Program-made: the position numbers and the translations under genes | Source of the DNA: Gigaspora margarita | Taxonomy: Eukaryota > Glomeromycota > Glomeromycetes > Diversisporales > Gigasporaceae | Assembly (NCBI GenBank): GCA_009809945.1 | Contig: WTPW01000662.1 | Coordinates: 62,001-126,000, forward strand | Reading direction: 5' to 3' | Length of the DNA: 64,000 nucleotides | Notes under the pieces: model-generated | What the model saw: the letters and a program-made list of their open reading frames with translations, nothing else | Database searches by the model: none | Told to the model about the DNA's origin: nothing | In this document: in pieces, positions 48,083 to 60,180 of the stretch | Layout of the letters: every line of letters starts with the position of its first letter | How positions within the stretch are numbered: position 1 is the first letter of the stretch

Positions 48083-50146
48083 AAACGAATTGGATTTTAC
48101 GACAATAATAGTTCAAATATAAACTTGTACAATATTAATTTTTAAAATGTAAAACAATTAAATGTAAATAGTTACTTAAAATTTTTATCATTGAATCATG
48201 AATTTAATATGTATACAATGTGGGTAAGTATTCCGAAAAATAATTTGAGTGGATCCATAATTTTCAAACCATTTTCAGAATTACTAAATTGAAGCTGCAA
48301 CTTAGTACCCTGTTTTTTTTTGGATTAAGTTCGTTACGTTGAAAACTTAAATTTCATTTACTTGCATTAATATAATTTAATAACATGAGGGCATTCAGTA
48401 ACAATTCTGTGTTCACATGATTTACACATGTGACGAAGCATAAATGAGTTTATGCGAATTACTCGGGTCCGGAATTAGGGTTAAAAATTACGCAAACTAT
48501 TTAATTATCTGCCATGATATGTACAAAATTATAACGTAACTTTGATATATAGCAGATTAACCTAACCAGTCTAGCTGCGTCTCAAATCACTGCGCCACAG
48601 CTGCGGCTCAGCCGCGACTGTGGCACAGCATCAATTATTAATAATTGTTGTGATAAACTCGAGTTTTGATGTGATAATTCGTTTAAAACCGAATTTTTTG
48701 CATAAACTTAGTTAATAACTTCTCTTTATAGTCACACACTAAAAAAACCTAAAATTTATCCTAGATCCCCACAAAAAATACACAGCCAAAAATAGTAAGG
48801 CCAAAATTTCATAAATTCTCTAATAAAACTACGATACTCATTAAGTGAAAATGTTCCTGAGCCAAATTTATTATAAAATAAGATTATTTATTAAAAACTT
48901 CCTTTTTGATAGCTAAAAAAAAATTAAAAATATAATTTTTTAGCCAAAATTAAGAATTTTGAAGATCATCGGCCTACATTACAGCTGTTTTCATAAATTC
49001 CTGGGACATCTGGTAAAAAATTGACTGACTGAATATTTACTAAGTTAATTTTTAAATTTCATGTAGTTACATGTAATTTAGGTTGTAAGGTATGTAAGTT
49101 ATGCGTATAAACTCAAAATTACTCAGTTTATAAAATTTGGCCTAAATTATTCTATGATCTGGTTTTAATTGGTCATTTGTTTAGCAATTGAGGCTGGGTC
49201 ATGTTGATGTTAATGCTGGTAGAACTTGTCTTATAAGTTGGCCAACTTTAATACCTATATTGTTACTTACATATTGGCCCAGATAACATAGCATAATACT
49301 AGCATAATAATTAATTTATGTACATGTTCATGTTGTAAACAATATATTTTTACCATCAGTTCATTTTCCAAGATATTCTATCATTAAGATAAAATTTGAG
49401 TAATTTATGTTTTTGGTGAAATATGCTATATACAAAATTGAAATTTGTCTGTAAATTAGTCATCTATAATATAAGCCTATCAGTGAAATAAATGTTAATA
49501 AAATGTAGTGTCTTTGAAGTGATTGCCAGTGAAATGATATGGACCTGTTAAAATACAATTTATTCATAAACAGTCAAATTTTTTTGTTTTTTTATAATAA
49601 ACAATTACTGGGAATTTGGCAATTCAGGAAGCTTGTCAAATGCAAGAGTGGATGAATTTGTATCAATTTCAACCCTTAAGGTTTTTATATACCATGATTC
49701 TTATGATATCTCATTAAACACAAGAATTTTCTGGTTAATGTTGTGATTATATATGATTGTTAAGATCGAATAACTATATAATTAGGCCACATGAAGTTAA
49801 TTTTTCAATTTGCACAAAAATTTTTTTCATTTTTTTTTTAGATACAAATGTATATATTTTTAGGCTATGCCAGCAAATAATCAGGCAGATGAGTTTTATT
49901 GAGTTTGAAGTTTGCAAAATAAATAATAGAAATAGGCATTTACCAGAATGTGAAGTTATCCTGTAAAAGAAGCAACTGTAATTGCACTAGTAGTCACTTG
50001 AGAATTGGCTAGTTGAGCTATTCTTGCCTGCTGAAACAAGTTGGCTACAAGTAAAGGAAGCAAGAAATGATGGAATCACACGAGCTTATTTTTTGTGGGT
50101 GAGTAGTGAGTGGTAGCAAAATTAAAACTTCTGTTTCTTCATTTTC
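48083..50146. other. Intergenic stretch with one G+C-rich hairpin
   Basis: No gene is supported. A hairpin at about 48590-48630 has GCCACAG then TGCGGCTCAGCCGCG then CTGTGGC; its G+C-rich stem is unusual here. TTAGGCCACATGAAGTTAA at 49782 marks another copy of the TTAGGCC repeat terminus. Confidence 0.45.
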
Positions 50147-51580
50147 TTCAGCACTAAAGCATTAATAGCTTGCTTTCTTAGTATTCAATATTTAGACCAC
50201 TCAAAGTTGATTTTTCATTTTGCATTACATAGAATCTGAAAACATAAGTTGGTCAGATTTTTTTTTAATTTACTACAAATAGAATAATGTACATTTAAGG
50301 TTATACAAGATTAAATTTTCATTTTGCATAGCAAGGTCAAAAATTGGACTGGCAATTATATTCTTTTCTGTCAGTTCTATCGAACAATTACAGGAAATTA
50401 AGGTTTCTATCAGGAGACACCAGGTGAAAATAATGATAAAAAATAGATACCAAAATTGAATTGGCACAATTTTGGATCTAAAAAAAAAAGAAAAAATGTG
50501 CTTGTCACCGCCAGTGACAGTAATCAGATTAGGGTTAGAGTTAGATTTAGAATTAGAAAAAGGTTTATTATATAATAAAACACCTTAAGAAGCATTTTTA
50601 GTTAGAAAAAAATATTGGTTTCATAGACACAATTTGAAGTTATTGTGATTTGTAATTTTTTAAAGTTTTTTGTCATACCTAATCTAGCAATTTGATTGGC
50701 TCAGAACTGTAACCATTTACAAATAGATTTGTCCAAAAAAAAATTGAAAAAAATTGAAAAAATCAGACGGAAAGTAATACAAATGAGTGAGTTTAGTGAA
50801 ATTTATACTTTCTCTTTCTTAGCACTAAAGCATTAGTAGCTTGCTTGCTTAGCATTCAATATTTAGGCCACTCAAAGTTGATTTTTCATTTTGTATTACA
50901 TGGAATCTGAAACATAGGACAGTCAATTTTTTTTTAATTTACTACAAATAGAATAACATACAATGTTAATTTTTTATTTTGTACAACAAGGTCAAAAATT
51001 AGGGTGCAATCATATTGAATAATTACAGTCTTCATCAGAAGATACTGGGTGAAAATAGCAAGAAAAAATAGATGCCAAAAACTGAATTGGCATAATTTTG
51101 GATCTAAAAAAAAATTTAAAATAAATTAAAAAAATGGGATGGAGAGTAATGCAAAAAGTAAGTGGTAGCAAAATTTAAACTTTGTCTTCTTTGGCACTAA
51201 AGCATTAACAGCTTGCTTTTTTAGTATTCAATATTTAGGCCACTTAAAGTTGATTTTTTGTTTTGTATTAGCATGGAATCTAAATTATGGGTCAGTCAGA
51301 TTTTTTTTCTTTTTTTTTAATTTACTACAAATAGAATAATGTTTATATTTAAGGTTATACAAGGTTAAGTTTTCATTTTGCACAACAAGAAATCAAAAAA
51401 TTGGGCCAGCATTCATATTTTTCCTGTCAGTTCTATTGAACAATTATGGGAGATTAAGGTCTCTATTAGGTAATACTAGGTGAGAAAAAAAATATGCCAG
51501 AAATCAAACAATTAGCACAATTAGAATCTAAAAAAAAAAATTGAAAAAATTGAAAAAATGAGATGTCAGATAATACAAAA
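50147..51580 (+). repeat. Three head-to-tail copies of the TTAGGCCAC repeat family
   Basis: Copies start near 50147, 50823 and 51193. Each runs GCACTAAAGCATTA, AGCTTGCTTTCTTAGTATTC, TTAGGCCACTCAAAGTTGAT then TTTTCATTTTGCATTAC, AATTTACTACAAATAGAATA, AGGTCAAAAATTGG and GGCACAATTTTGGATCTAAA. Copies differ by indels and substitutions. Copy 1 is followed by TTAGGGTTAGAGTTAG (50529). Terminus-like fragments also lie at 51604 and 51844. Non-coding; likely tandem accumulation of a MITE-like element. Confidence 0.7.
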
Positions 51581-51958
51581 TGAAAAATTAACTTTGCATA
51601 GTCTTAGGCCATGCAAAGTTAATTTTTTGTTTTGCATAACCAATTTTTCCCACCAAAAATTTTTTTTAAAAAAATTCCTATTGTGCTAATAATTAGATTT
51701 AATTTTTTTTCAATGTTACCCAATAAAATTTTACCTTTTCAGAATTACCTGATAGGTTTGATAAAAAAAAACAAATTTATTGATTCCATCTTATAAAAAA
51801 TAGAATTACTTTGCGCAACCTTTGATGTAAACATGAATCATTTAGGCCACGCAAAGTTGTTTTTTAAAAAAAAACAAAAACCAACCTGCTAACTAGAATT
51901 TTGAAACACTCTTCAGAATATTTTATATATAGATATTGATCAATATATAACACTTAAT

Positions 51959-52592
51959 TTTTTTTTTTTGACTTTACAACCATGCGCTACTTTATTAGAT
52001 ATTTAAGTACAAGTACAAATATTGTTCTAACTATTACGTAGGCTACTACCTGGCATTCCATCAATGCCCAGGCAGGGTTGTTGCACCAAGCCTTATTTCT
52101 TCTAGCAAGCCCCTCCGATTCTCACGGTCATAAGCCTGTTGGTTCAGATCGCAGCCCGGATACGCTGCCACGAGTTCTTGAAGTATCCTTTCAGACTTCA
52201 GTCTCTCAATACGTCTCGTAACTTCGGTTATTCAAATCAGTGTTCTGACTCAAGGATGATTCCGGGGTTTTGATCCCGACTACTTGCAGTGTCGCTCTAC
52301 AATGTCCGTCATTCAACAGTGTAACCATACATAGATAAGGGTACAACTGGCCATATGTGCACTTTTGGTGCCTATTTTAAGTAGTCCGCCTGAAGGTTTC
52401 ACACCAGCTGCAATACCTGCACCCGCTACGGGAATTGCCTATTCAAACTCTCTGATCTATGCTGACATCTCCTGATATGGTAGGACCCGCAACATAGAAA
52501 TACGATTTCGCCGCCACCAGAAATTGAACTGTCAACCTTCCGATTTGCATCCTCAGAGCATAACCGCTATGCTATCGACCCAGAGGACTGAC
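51959..52592 (-). mobile_element. Long tRNA-derived SINE, full length, 634 bp
   Basis: On the minus strand the 5' head (52592 downward) has an A box TAGCATAGCGGTTA and a B-box-like AGTTCAATTTC in correct order and spacing, and the 3' end is an A tract (T run at 51957-51970). An exact 14-bp target duplication, ATATAACACTTAAT, lies at 51945-51958 and 52593-52606. The body is more G+C-rich than its flanks and encodes nothing. Its tRNA head and body differ from the 3.1-4.1 kb SINE, so it is a second family. Full length and exact duplication suggest recent mobilisation by a LINE. Confidence 0.82.
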
Positions 52593-52606
52593 ATATAACA
52601 CTTAAT

Positions 52607-53700
52607 CATTTTATATCAATTATAAAATATCATTATATATTAATTAATTGGATAAAAATTGATATATATCTAAATTGATATATATTATTTTCTATATTAA
52701 ATCATTATACATCTATAAATCAATTATAATTAGAATTATTTGAAACGATATATAATGATTAACAGATCTTTAACAATTACATAGTGTTTTGACCTGTCAC
52801 TAGATAAAAAAAAAATAAAATAAAAAAAAATAAAAAAAATAAAATACTGATTATTTCAATTAAAGCAAATTAAAAACAATTAGCAAATTAAAAAAAATTG
52901 ACTTAAAAAAAAAAAAAAAGTGTTTGCACTTTTTTTTTTTTTTTTCTTTTTTTCTTTTTTTTTTTTTTAATATTTCGAATAGTTTCAAAATATTTTAGAA
53001 CTAGGAAATTAAGCTTGATCAGTAGATTTGTATCCTGGATCATACAAAGGCACATTTAATTAATATTTTCAAAATGGTTCGAAATGTTTTGATGATTATA
53101 GTACAAGATTAGAATAGATCTTTGTTTATTTTTTTTGTTTATATTTTAGATCTTCTATCAATTTTACATTGTTTTTTCAGTTTTGGGTTTTTTTTTGGTT
53201 TTATTTTGTTTCATTTAGTTTCATTTAATTTTATTTAGTTTCAGTTTTATTATTTTTTAATTTTTTTTTATTTTATTTTTACAAAAAACATCTCTTTAAC
53301 TTTTGGCACTTTGCAAAAAACCCAACAACTTTTAGAAACTATGTGCAAACCAATACAGCCTTTTGACACATTGCAAGAACACACAACTGATTTTACCAAC
53401 ACTTTCTAAATTTCGAAGAATGCTTCTTTAAAGAAATAAAGATTTAGTTGGTGCTTTATTTTTTTTGTTTGACATTTTTTGTTCTTTTTGTTTTTGTTTT
53501 TGTTTTTTTTTATTTCTTTTATTAATTTATTTTATTCAGAGAAAATAATCTAGACTTTTTTGATACTTTGCAAACAAATCTAGACTTTCCCCACTTTGCA
53601 AAAATACATACAACTTGATTTCGGCAATATTGTCATAAACTCTTTTTCAAAGAAATAGAGATTTAGGTTTTTATTTTTTTTATTTAGTTTGCTTACATTT
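52607..53700. other. Low-complexity A/T stretch up to the assembly gap
   Basis: No gene. A-rich then T-rich homopolymer tracts (52805-52968) and T-rich repeats (53160-53540; TTTGTTTTTGTTTTTGTTT-type) fill it. Confidence 0.5.
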
Positions 53701-54345
53701 NNNNNNNNNNNNNNNNNNNNNNNNNNNNNNNNNNNNNNNNNNNNNNNNNNNNNNNNNNNNNNNNNNNNNNNNNNNNNNNNNNNNNNNNNNNNNNNNNNNN
53801 NNNNNNNNNNNNNNNNNNNNNNNNNNNNNNNNNNNNNNNNNNNNNNNNNNNNNNNNNNNNNNNNNNNNNNNNNNNNNNNNNNNNNNNNNNNNNNNNNNNN
53901 NNNNNNNNNNNNNNNNNNNNNNNNNNNNNNNNNNNNNNNNNNNNNNNNNNNNNNNNNNNNNNNNNNNNNNNNNNNNNNNNNNNNNNNNNNNNNNNNNNNN
54001 NNNNNNNNNNNNNNNNNNNNNNNNNNNNNNNNNNNNNNNNNNNNNNNNNNNNNNNNNNNNNNNNNNNNNNNNNNNNNNNNNNNNNNNNNNNNNNNNNNNN
54101 NNNNNNNNNNNNNNNNNNNNNNNNNNNNNNNNNNNNNNNNNNNNNNNNNNNNNNNNNNNNNNNNNNNNNNNNNNNNNNNNNNNNNNNNNNNNNNNNNNNN
54201 NNNNNNNNNNNNNNNNNNNNNNNNNNNNNNNNNNNNNNNNNNNNNNNNNNNNNNNNNNNNNNNNNNNNNNNNNNNNNNNNNNNNNNNNNNNNNNNNNNNN
54301 NNNNNNNNNNNNNNNNNNNNNNNNNNNNNNNNNNNNNNNNNNNNN
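53701..54345. other. Assembly gap (645 N)
   Basis: All bases are N. Open frames crossing it are meaningless. Confidence 0.99.
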
Positions 54346-54437
54346 TATCTTATCAAACTTAATAAAAATTTTTTTATTTAAATTTAATAGATCTATAAAA
54401 TTTAAATAAAAAAATTTTTATTAAGTTTGATAAGATA
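54346..54437. repeat. Perfect 40-bp inverted repeat with 12-nt loop, touching the gap
   Basis: Arm 54346-54385 starts TATCTTATCAAACTTAATAA and is exactly complemented by 54398-54437. The loop AATAGATCTATA contains the palindrome TAGATCTA. No mismatch was found between the arms. Confidence 0.9.
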
Positions 54438-54689
54438 GTTATCAAAAACGTTGAGCTTGAAATTTCAAAAAAGGGGGTGCTTATTCATGATAGGATACGG
54501 TATTTAAAATATTAAATAATAATTAATAAATAAAATGAAGAAAAAATGTATGTCTCGCATCCAGTGATCTACATTGCATCTCACTTCTCGATTTTGATTG
54601 GTTAATTGTTAAGTTATAATTTTGGAGTTATTTTTTATTTTAACAATAACTCATATAATATTAATAAAATTATTTTTAAATAGTGCGCC

Positions 54690-54890
54690 TATGTGCAAAA
54701 TTTCATGCTGAAACAAGTTTACTTAGATGCCAAACAAAGATTATCTTAATAGAATTTTAGGATATTTTTATTTTTTATTTTTTCTTTAGTTTTTTGATAA
54801 TATCTTAAAAACTTATTAAGATAATCTTCTTAAGTCCTCTAAGTAAACTTGTTTAGCATCAAATTTTACACATTGGTGCAAAAACTTTTT
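54690..54890. repeat. Fold-back element, arms about 60 bp
   Basis: TGCAAAATTTCATGCTGAAA then CAAGTTTACTTAGA and AGATTATCTTAATA on the left return on the right in reverse complement (TGTAAAATTTGATGCTAAAC then AAGTTTACTTAGA and AGATTATCTTAATA). The arm word GCTAAACAAGTTTA also occurs in the palindromic element at 25.4-26.6 kb, suggesting kinship. Confidence 0.65.
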
Positions 54891-56992
54891 ATAATATCTT
54901 TAATTTTTCTTAAGATATTTGATTTTATAATTTTTGTTTACATTTTTTGTCTTTGTTTACATTTGATCATTACACAAAATTTAATCATCTGATTGGTACA
55001 ATTGGAGGTGCAAAAAATAAGAATACCAACCCCCGCAGGATATAAATTGCTCCTAAAATAAAATTTTATATTAAATTGCAAAAACTTGCGAATATTGTAT
55101 ATTTAATTTAAAATATAATATAACTTATAATAATAATAAATAAATAAAATTTAGAAAACTTGTGAAATCTTGCAAAAACCTGTAAAACATTTAAAAATTT
55201 GCAAAAAGCATGATTTATATGAATATAATAATTATTAATTGATATTATATTCGATATATATCAATTTAACTAGATATATATCTATTACTATCACTATTGA
55301 TAATAATTAGCAGGAGTATTAATTATCGATATATATTTTATTAGTTAGTAATCGATATATATCTATATATAAAATTTGCTGATGCTAGATTATGCAAAAC
55401 AAAAAATTAGCTTTGTATGGCATTATACTTACCTCTTATTTACTCATTCAGTTTTTTTATACCAGGCATTTGTCACTGCCAATGTCTTCTGGTTATCATC
55501 ATCTGATTTTTATGTATATACTTACATATCTGTGATATTTTCACCCGTAACATCTCATGGTGGTGTATAATCACACCCCTTTTCAATCATATAAAAACTA
55601 TCATCTTGCATTAATGAAAAACATTACAATATACAACAACTTTGTATATATTTATTTGGATCATGCCAGCAAATAATTTAGGCTGGATGTGAATTTTATT
55701 AAAGAGCAAGCAGAAATATGATAAGTAGCTGACCATGAGTTGATCAGTTGTTATCAATTTACTAACCTATTAAAAAATGTGAACAAAATAAAAATATATT
55801 TATTAGAGGTTTGTTCTGTTACCTATATAAATTGAATTTATGCCACATTTTGTGTTTTATATATGATGGTAATATACTTAGGGAACCCTATTTAGACAAG
55901 ATAGTCCAAATTCTACTGCACACATGATTGTACTAGTCCTGCACAGCTATATTATATTAAAATTTGTCTCTAGAGTCAAAATATATTTCATAACATATAT
56001 GAAAAGTAATTTACAAAAAAATTGATATTTTCAAATAAAAAAAGCCAGTCTAAAACAAATTTTAAACCAAATAATTTGAAATTTCAGAAAGCAAAATCTT
56101 AATATATTATAGTGCTTACTATAAGTATCTGACCCTAGTAACTTCCTAGAGTTTATTTGTAATAGCTTAAAATTTTTGGTATATAAAGAGTATTACAAAT
56201 ATAGATCATCAACATTTTTTTGTAACTGATAAACCTCTATATCAGAATATCACATGATCATAAAGTTCATGCATGTTTATATATAATAATTACTTTTAAA
56301 TTTTTAAATGAAAAAATCTTCACATCAACATGATCAATTTTAATGTTTGATAGCTTTTTTTAATTCTAATATATGTATAGAATTAAAAAAGCTATTAAAT
56401 ATTAAAATTGATTATGTTAATGCTAAGAGATTTTATTTAAATTTTAGTTAATTATTATTATTGGGAATGTAATAAAATAAAATTTTTAAAAAAACATGCA
56501 TATATTTTGATAACCATGTGATCAAATTTAATGTTTTTAATGTTTATAGGCTTTTTTGAATTTTACATGTATGTAGAATTTAAAAAAGCTTTTAAATATT
56601 AAAATTGACTATATATTATCAAAATATTTTTGTTAAAATTTTGTTAAAACCAAATAATTATTTAATTTTTTCTTAAATTTTCAACTATGATATTTTGAGA
56701 TCAGCCTAGCCACATTACCAAAATTTATAAAGGGATTACTATCAATATTTATCAGTTATTGGATAGTAATCAATTAAAATCCCTGATGAGAACTAGCAAT
56801 TAAGATAGTAATTGATAATAATCAGTAATAATTGATAGTAATTAGATTAAAAATCATGAATAATAATTCTAATTAATATGTTTATACTGTATACTTATTT
56901 TTAAACATATTACAGATTTTCACACATTTTTGCTAGATTTTGCAATTTAATATAAAATTTTATATTTTTTATTTATTATTATTATATATATA
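54891..56992. other. Gene-free stretch with two tandem hairpin units
   Basis: No gene is supported. At about 56340-56400 and 56530-56605 two related units each contain a hairpin (GATAGCTTTTTTTAATTCTA with its complement; AGGCTTTTTTGAATTTTAC with its complement), followed by AATATTAAAATTGA. Positions 55060-55215 are an inverted copy of the repeat at 36.03 kb. Confidence 0.5.
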
Positions 56993-57216
56993 TTTTTTTT
57001 AAATTCAGCAATCCTGCCTTCTGTGTCTATAGACTTTATTATACAAAAAATAAAACTATATTTATGTACATATGTATTCTACTCTAACAGAAAGCTCACC
57101 CAACTTTATGTCCAGGTGCGACCCGCCTAGCGATCATTTGCCTCGATTAGGACCCTCAACTTACTGGGGGTATATTTCCTCCTGTCATTGGCTAGCAATC
57201 GCTTGCCATATCAGTT

Positions 57217-60178
57217 TTGGCGTTTGAGTTCAGATTCAAATATTTGAATCTAATCCAGAATGACCAATTTGGTTTATGTCCCTCTGTGATCAAATTGTCT
57301 ATATTCGAGTCTGCTAGTTTTCTTGCGCCATTGTGCTACTCTTTCTTTCTAAGTAGATCATGTTCTGCCACTTGCTGGTTTTCATTATTTGGAGCAAAGT
57401 TTTCTTTCTCACTACTAACTCTCTTTCCCTTCCTTCTTAGGCTTTTTTTCTTCTTTGCGGCATCTATTCCCTCTTCTTTTTCCCAGGCATTTTGGATTTC
57501 ACATCTAAAGTTCCAAATATGCTGGCGAAAACTTATACTGAACTTTTTGATAACTGCGTCCAAAAAACTTTCCTGAACAAAGCTTTGTCCTTTATCTTGC
57601 TACTTAGATTTTCTTTCCATTTTCGGGGAATTAGGCCTTGCATTAAATGGATTCTGTTAGATTTCTTTTCTTTTTCAGCTTTGCCAAAGACTCTTCTTAT
57701 CCATTCTTCCAATGCTACATTTGCTGAGGTACATGAGTCTTCTTTAAGTAACCTTTCGATTTTCTCACTTGTTTCTTCTTCTATTAAGTTCCAAATCCCC
57801 TGGTAATCGTCACATCTTGCGAGATTTTCTAGTATTTAGAGCTCCTGCTGACAGGTCGCACATATGTCCATTTTGTATAGGTCTGGCCTCCTTGTTTTGA
57901 GTTCTGCCATTGTCGCTAATGGATCATTGAGGCACTTTGTTCTGAATACCCATTCTCTGTGTTTTTCTCTGTCTATACAATGTCTATCCTTATACCTTCC
58001 TATAAATCTCCATGTTTCCTTTCAATCTATGTTACCCTCACTTTTTTAAGATTTTTCCTCTTGAATCTTTCTAAACCTAACCATTCCGCATCTTGTATTG
58101 CCAGAACTACCTGATTAATAAATTTTCTAATTGGACTATCTATTATAATATTCTTCCAATAAGGGACCACTTGCTGCATCTTCATCCAAGGCCATCTGAC
58201 AGCTAGATGTCTAGGACTTCTGGCTCCTTTCTTCGCAAGTTTATCAGCCTCTTCATTTTTTGCGATTCCACTGTGCCCTTTGACTTTATAGAATTCCACT
58301 TTTAGTTCCTTTAGCATCAAAACTTGTTTAATTTGCCATAACAAACTTGCGTTTTGCATTTTCAGACAAATTCGTAGCTTCTTTGTTTTTTCTGTTTTAT
58401 TAATTGCTTGTATGGCTGCGAGGCTATCTGTATGTACTTGTATGTGTGCACCTTTGGGAGCTACCAAGAATAGGTCCAAATTGCTCCTAACTCTGCTCGA
58501 GTTGATGAAGGCCATTTCTTTACCCCACAGCAAAAGGTCACTCTATTGTGTTCTGTTTGTGTACCTTCATCATTCCAAGCTAGCCACCCTGCACCCATCT
58601 GGATTTTTTCTTTTTCATCTGCCTTCAATAAGGAGCCGTCTGTGAAGGCTATAATCTTTTTCCATAAACTAATTTTCTCCCTAATAGCACCTAATTCTTC
58701 TATTACTTCTTGTCCAACAATATTAGCTAATAGTATGTTTTCAGATAGTGTACATATTGGTATTTCACTCATATTCCTCTCTTCTGCCTTCTGAGTTACA
58801 GGAAGTTTTTCTGCTATATTCTCCCAGGGCACACTTATCTTCCTATATTTTCCTCTAGGAGTATTGCAATTTTCTATCCAATTTCTACTTAGTGTTCTTT
58901 TAACTCCCTTCATCTTTTTTCTTGTTTGACATGAAAGAGAGCTGTCTGTTTCCTCTTCTGCTAGATCACAGCCCTCACACTTCTTAAGTATAGTAAGGCC
59001 TTGCTCATTCACTGAGTCCTGGGTCCAATGTTCTATTAGGAACTCACGTGAGGTTTTCTTTTTAGTGATTCTTCCGATTTCTGGTTTGTCTATTGCATTT
59101 CCAAAAACTAGCCACTCTCGCTTTCTTCTATCCTCACTTATCATTTCTAGATCAGCCTTTATATATGCAAGGTTTTCCTTTTCTAGTAGAACTTTTAATT
59201 TTCTGTTTGAAGTGTCTGCTATTAATTCCTTTTCGAGACTTTTATACCAATTTGAGGGTTGTTTAAAGCGTTGTGCAATCATGTGATATAAGGCCAATCA
59301 AATTGTTTGTTTTGATCGACACGGATCAGCCCGACGAAGAAAAAAAGAAGAAAAAAAGCGAGAAAACGAAGAATACAAGAAAACTAATGCCTAAACTTAT
59401 TTTGATGCATGAATAAAAAATGTCGGGAAGGTGATTTTACCTATAAAACATGCCTAACCCTAACCCCGAACTAACCCTTGCCCTAACTTTAACTAAATAG
59501 TCAAAAACATATGATGCACAACGCTTTAAACGTTCCCCAATTTGGTACTCTTCCTTTTGCTGTTAAACCTTTTAAATGTCTGATTTGCTTCCATGATAGC
59601 ATTCTTTTACCTTTTGCATCTATAGTTTGCTCTAATAGAAAGAGGTGTAGCTTCTTGTCTCTTAAAAATGCTTGTAGATCTGTTTATTTTAACAAATTTG
59701 CGATTTCTGTTCCTGTCTCTTCTAATTTGCAGGACCTCTTCAATTCTTCTGATCTAAAGCTAATATTTAGCTTTCTTGCTTTTAGTATTACTTTGAAGGC
59801 TAAGTTGTTCTTTATCTTGCAACTCTCCAATTTTTTTGCCTCTAGACCCAGGATGCAGGATGTACTTTTACAACTTAGCTGTGCCTGCTTCAATCTCATC
59901 CAAACTGCATGCCCCAAATCTCCTTTGTTGTTCAGCCTGGCTATAATTTCTATAAAGTGATGCGTGAGTTGGTTTTGCCATATTGATTTTACTCCAACAA
60001 TATTCGCATGCGTCAGAGTTGCATTAGGTGCTATATACGTCATTCCTGCTTTATTTTTAATTAACAATAGTAGAGGGCTTTGTATCTTTTCGCAGTTTTT
60101 ACGAGACAGTATGCAGTGCTATAACCTATATTCCAGGTGTGGTAATAGAACAACATTGTTTATGTATGCCATGTGTGC
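57217..60178 (-). pseudogene. LINE C-terminal half: linker, RNase H, Cys motif
   Basis: After the inserted element the reading resumes with HMAYINNVVLLPHLEYRL (about 60170-60120) and GVKSIWQNQLTHHFIEI (about 59960). A second insertion splits KGRVPNW from YKSLEKELI (59255-59536). RNase H follows: FTDGS, STRAELGAI, then after a phase change near 58480 VHTDSLAAIQAI and VKGHSGIAKNEEADKLAKKG. This gives the D-E-D-H-D set in order. Downstream pieces include CATCQQEL and LARCDDYQGIW (about 57850-57780), a probable Cys-rich terminus. Several stops are present. Confidence 0.75.
59255..59536. mobile_element. DNA element (282 bp) with 8-bp duplication, nested in the LINE
   Basis: Left terminus AGGGTTGTTTAAAGCGTTGT and reversed right terminus GGAACGTTTAAAGCGTTGTG are inverted over about 22 bp. 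An exact 8-bp duplication, CCAATTTG, flanks them (59247-59254 and 59537-59544), fitting hAT-type insertion. Removing the element with one duplication rejoins the LINE frame between RVPNW and YKSL. The interior has CCTAACCCTAACCCC (59453-59467), telomere-like. Non-coding. Confidence 0.82.
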
Positions 60179-60180
60179 TA

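Noticed and set aside
52520..52592. A tRNA gene on the minus strand
   Set aside because: Same reasoning: tRNA-like head of a retroposed element, with a weak B box.
53580..54381. Long ORFs on both strands
   Set aside because: They run through 645 N and have no real sequence.
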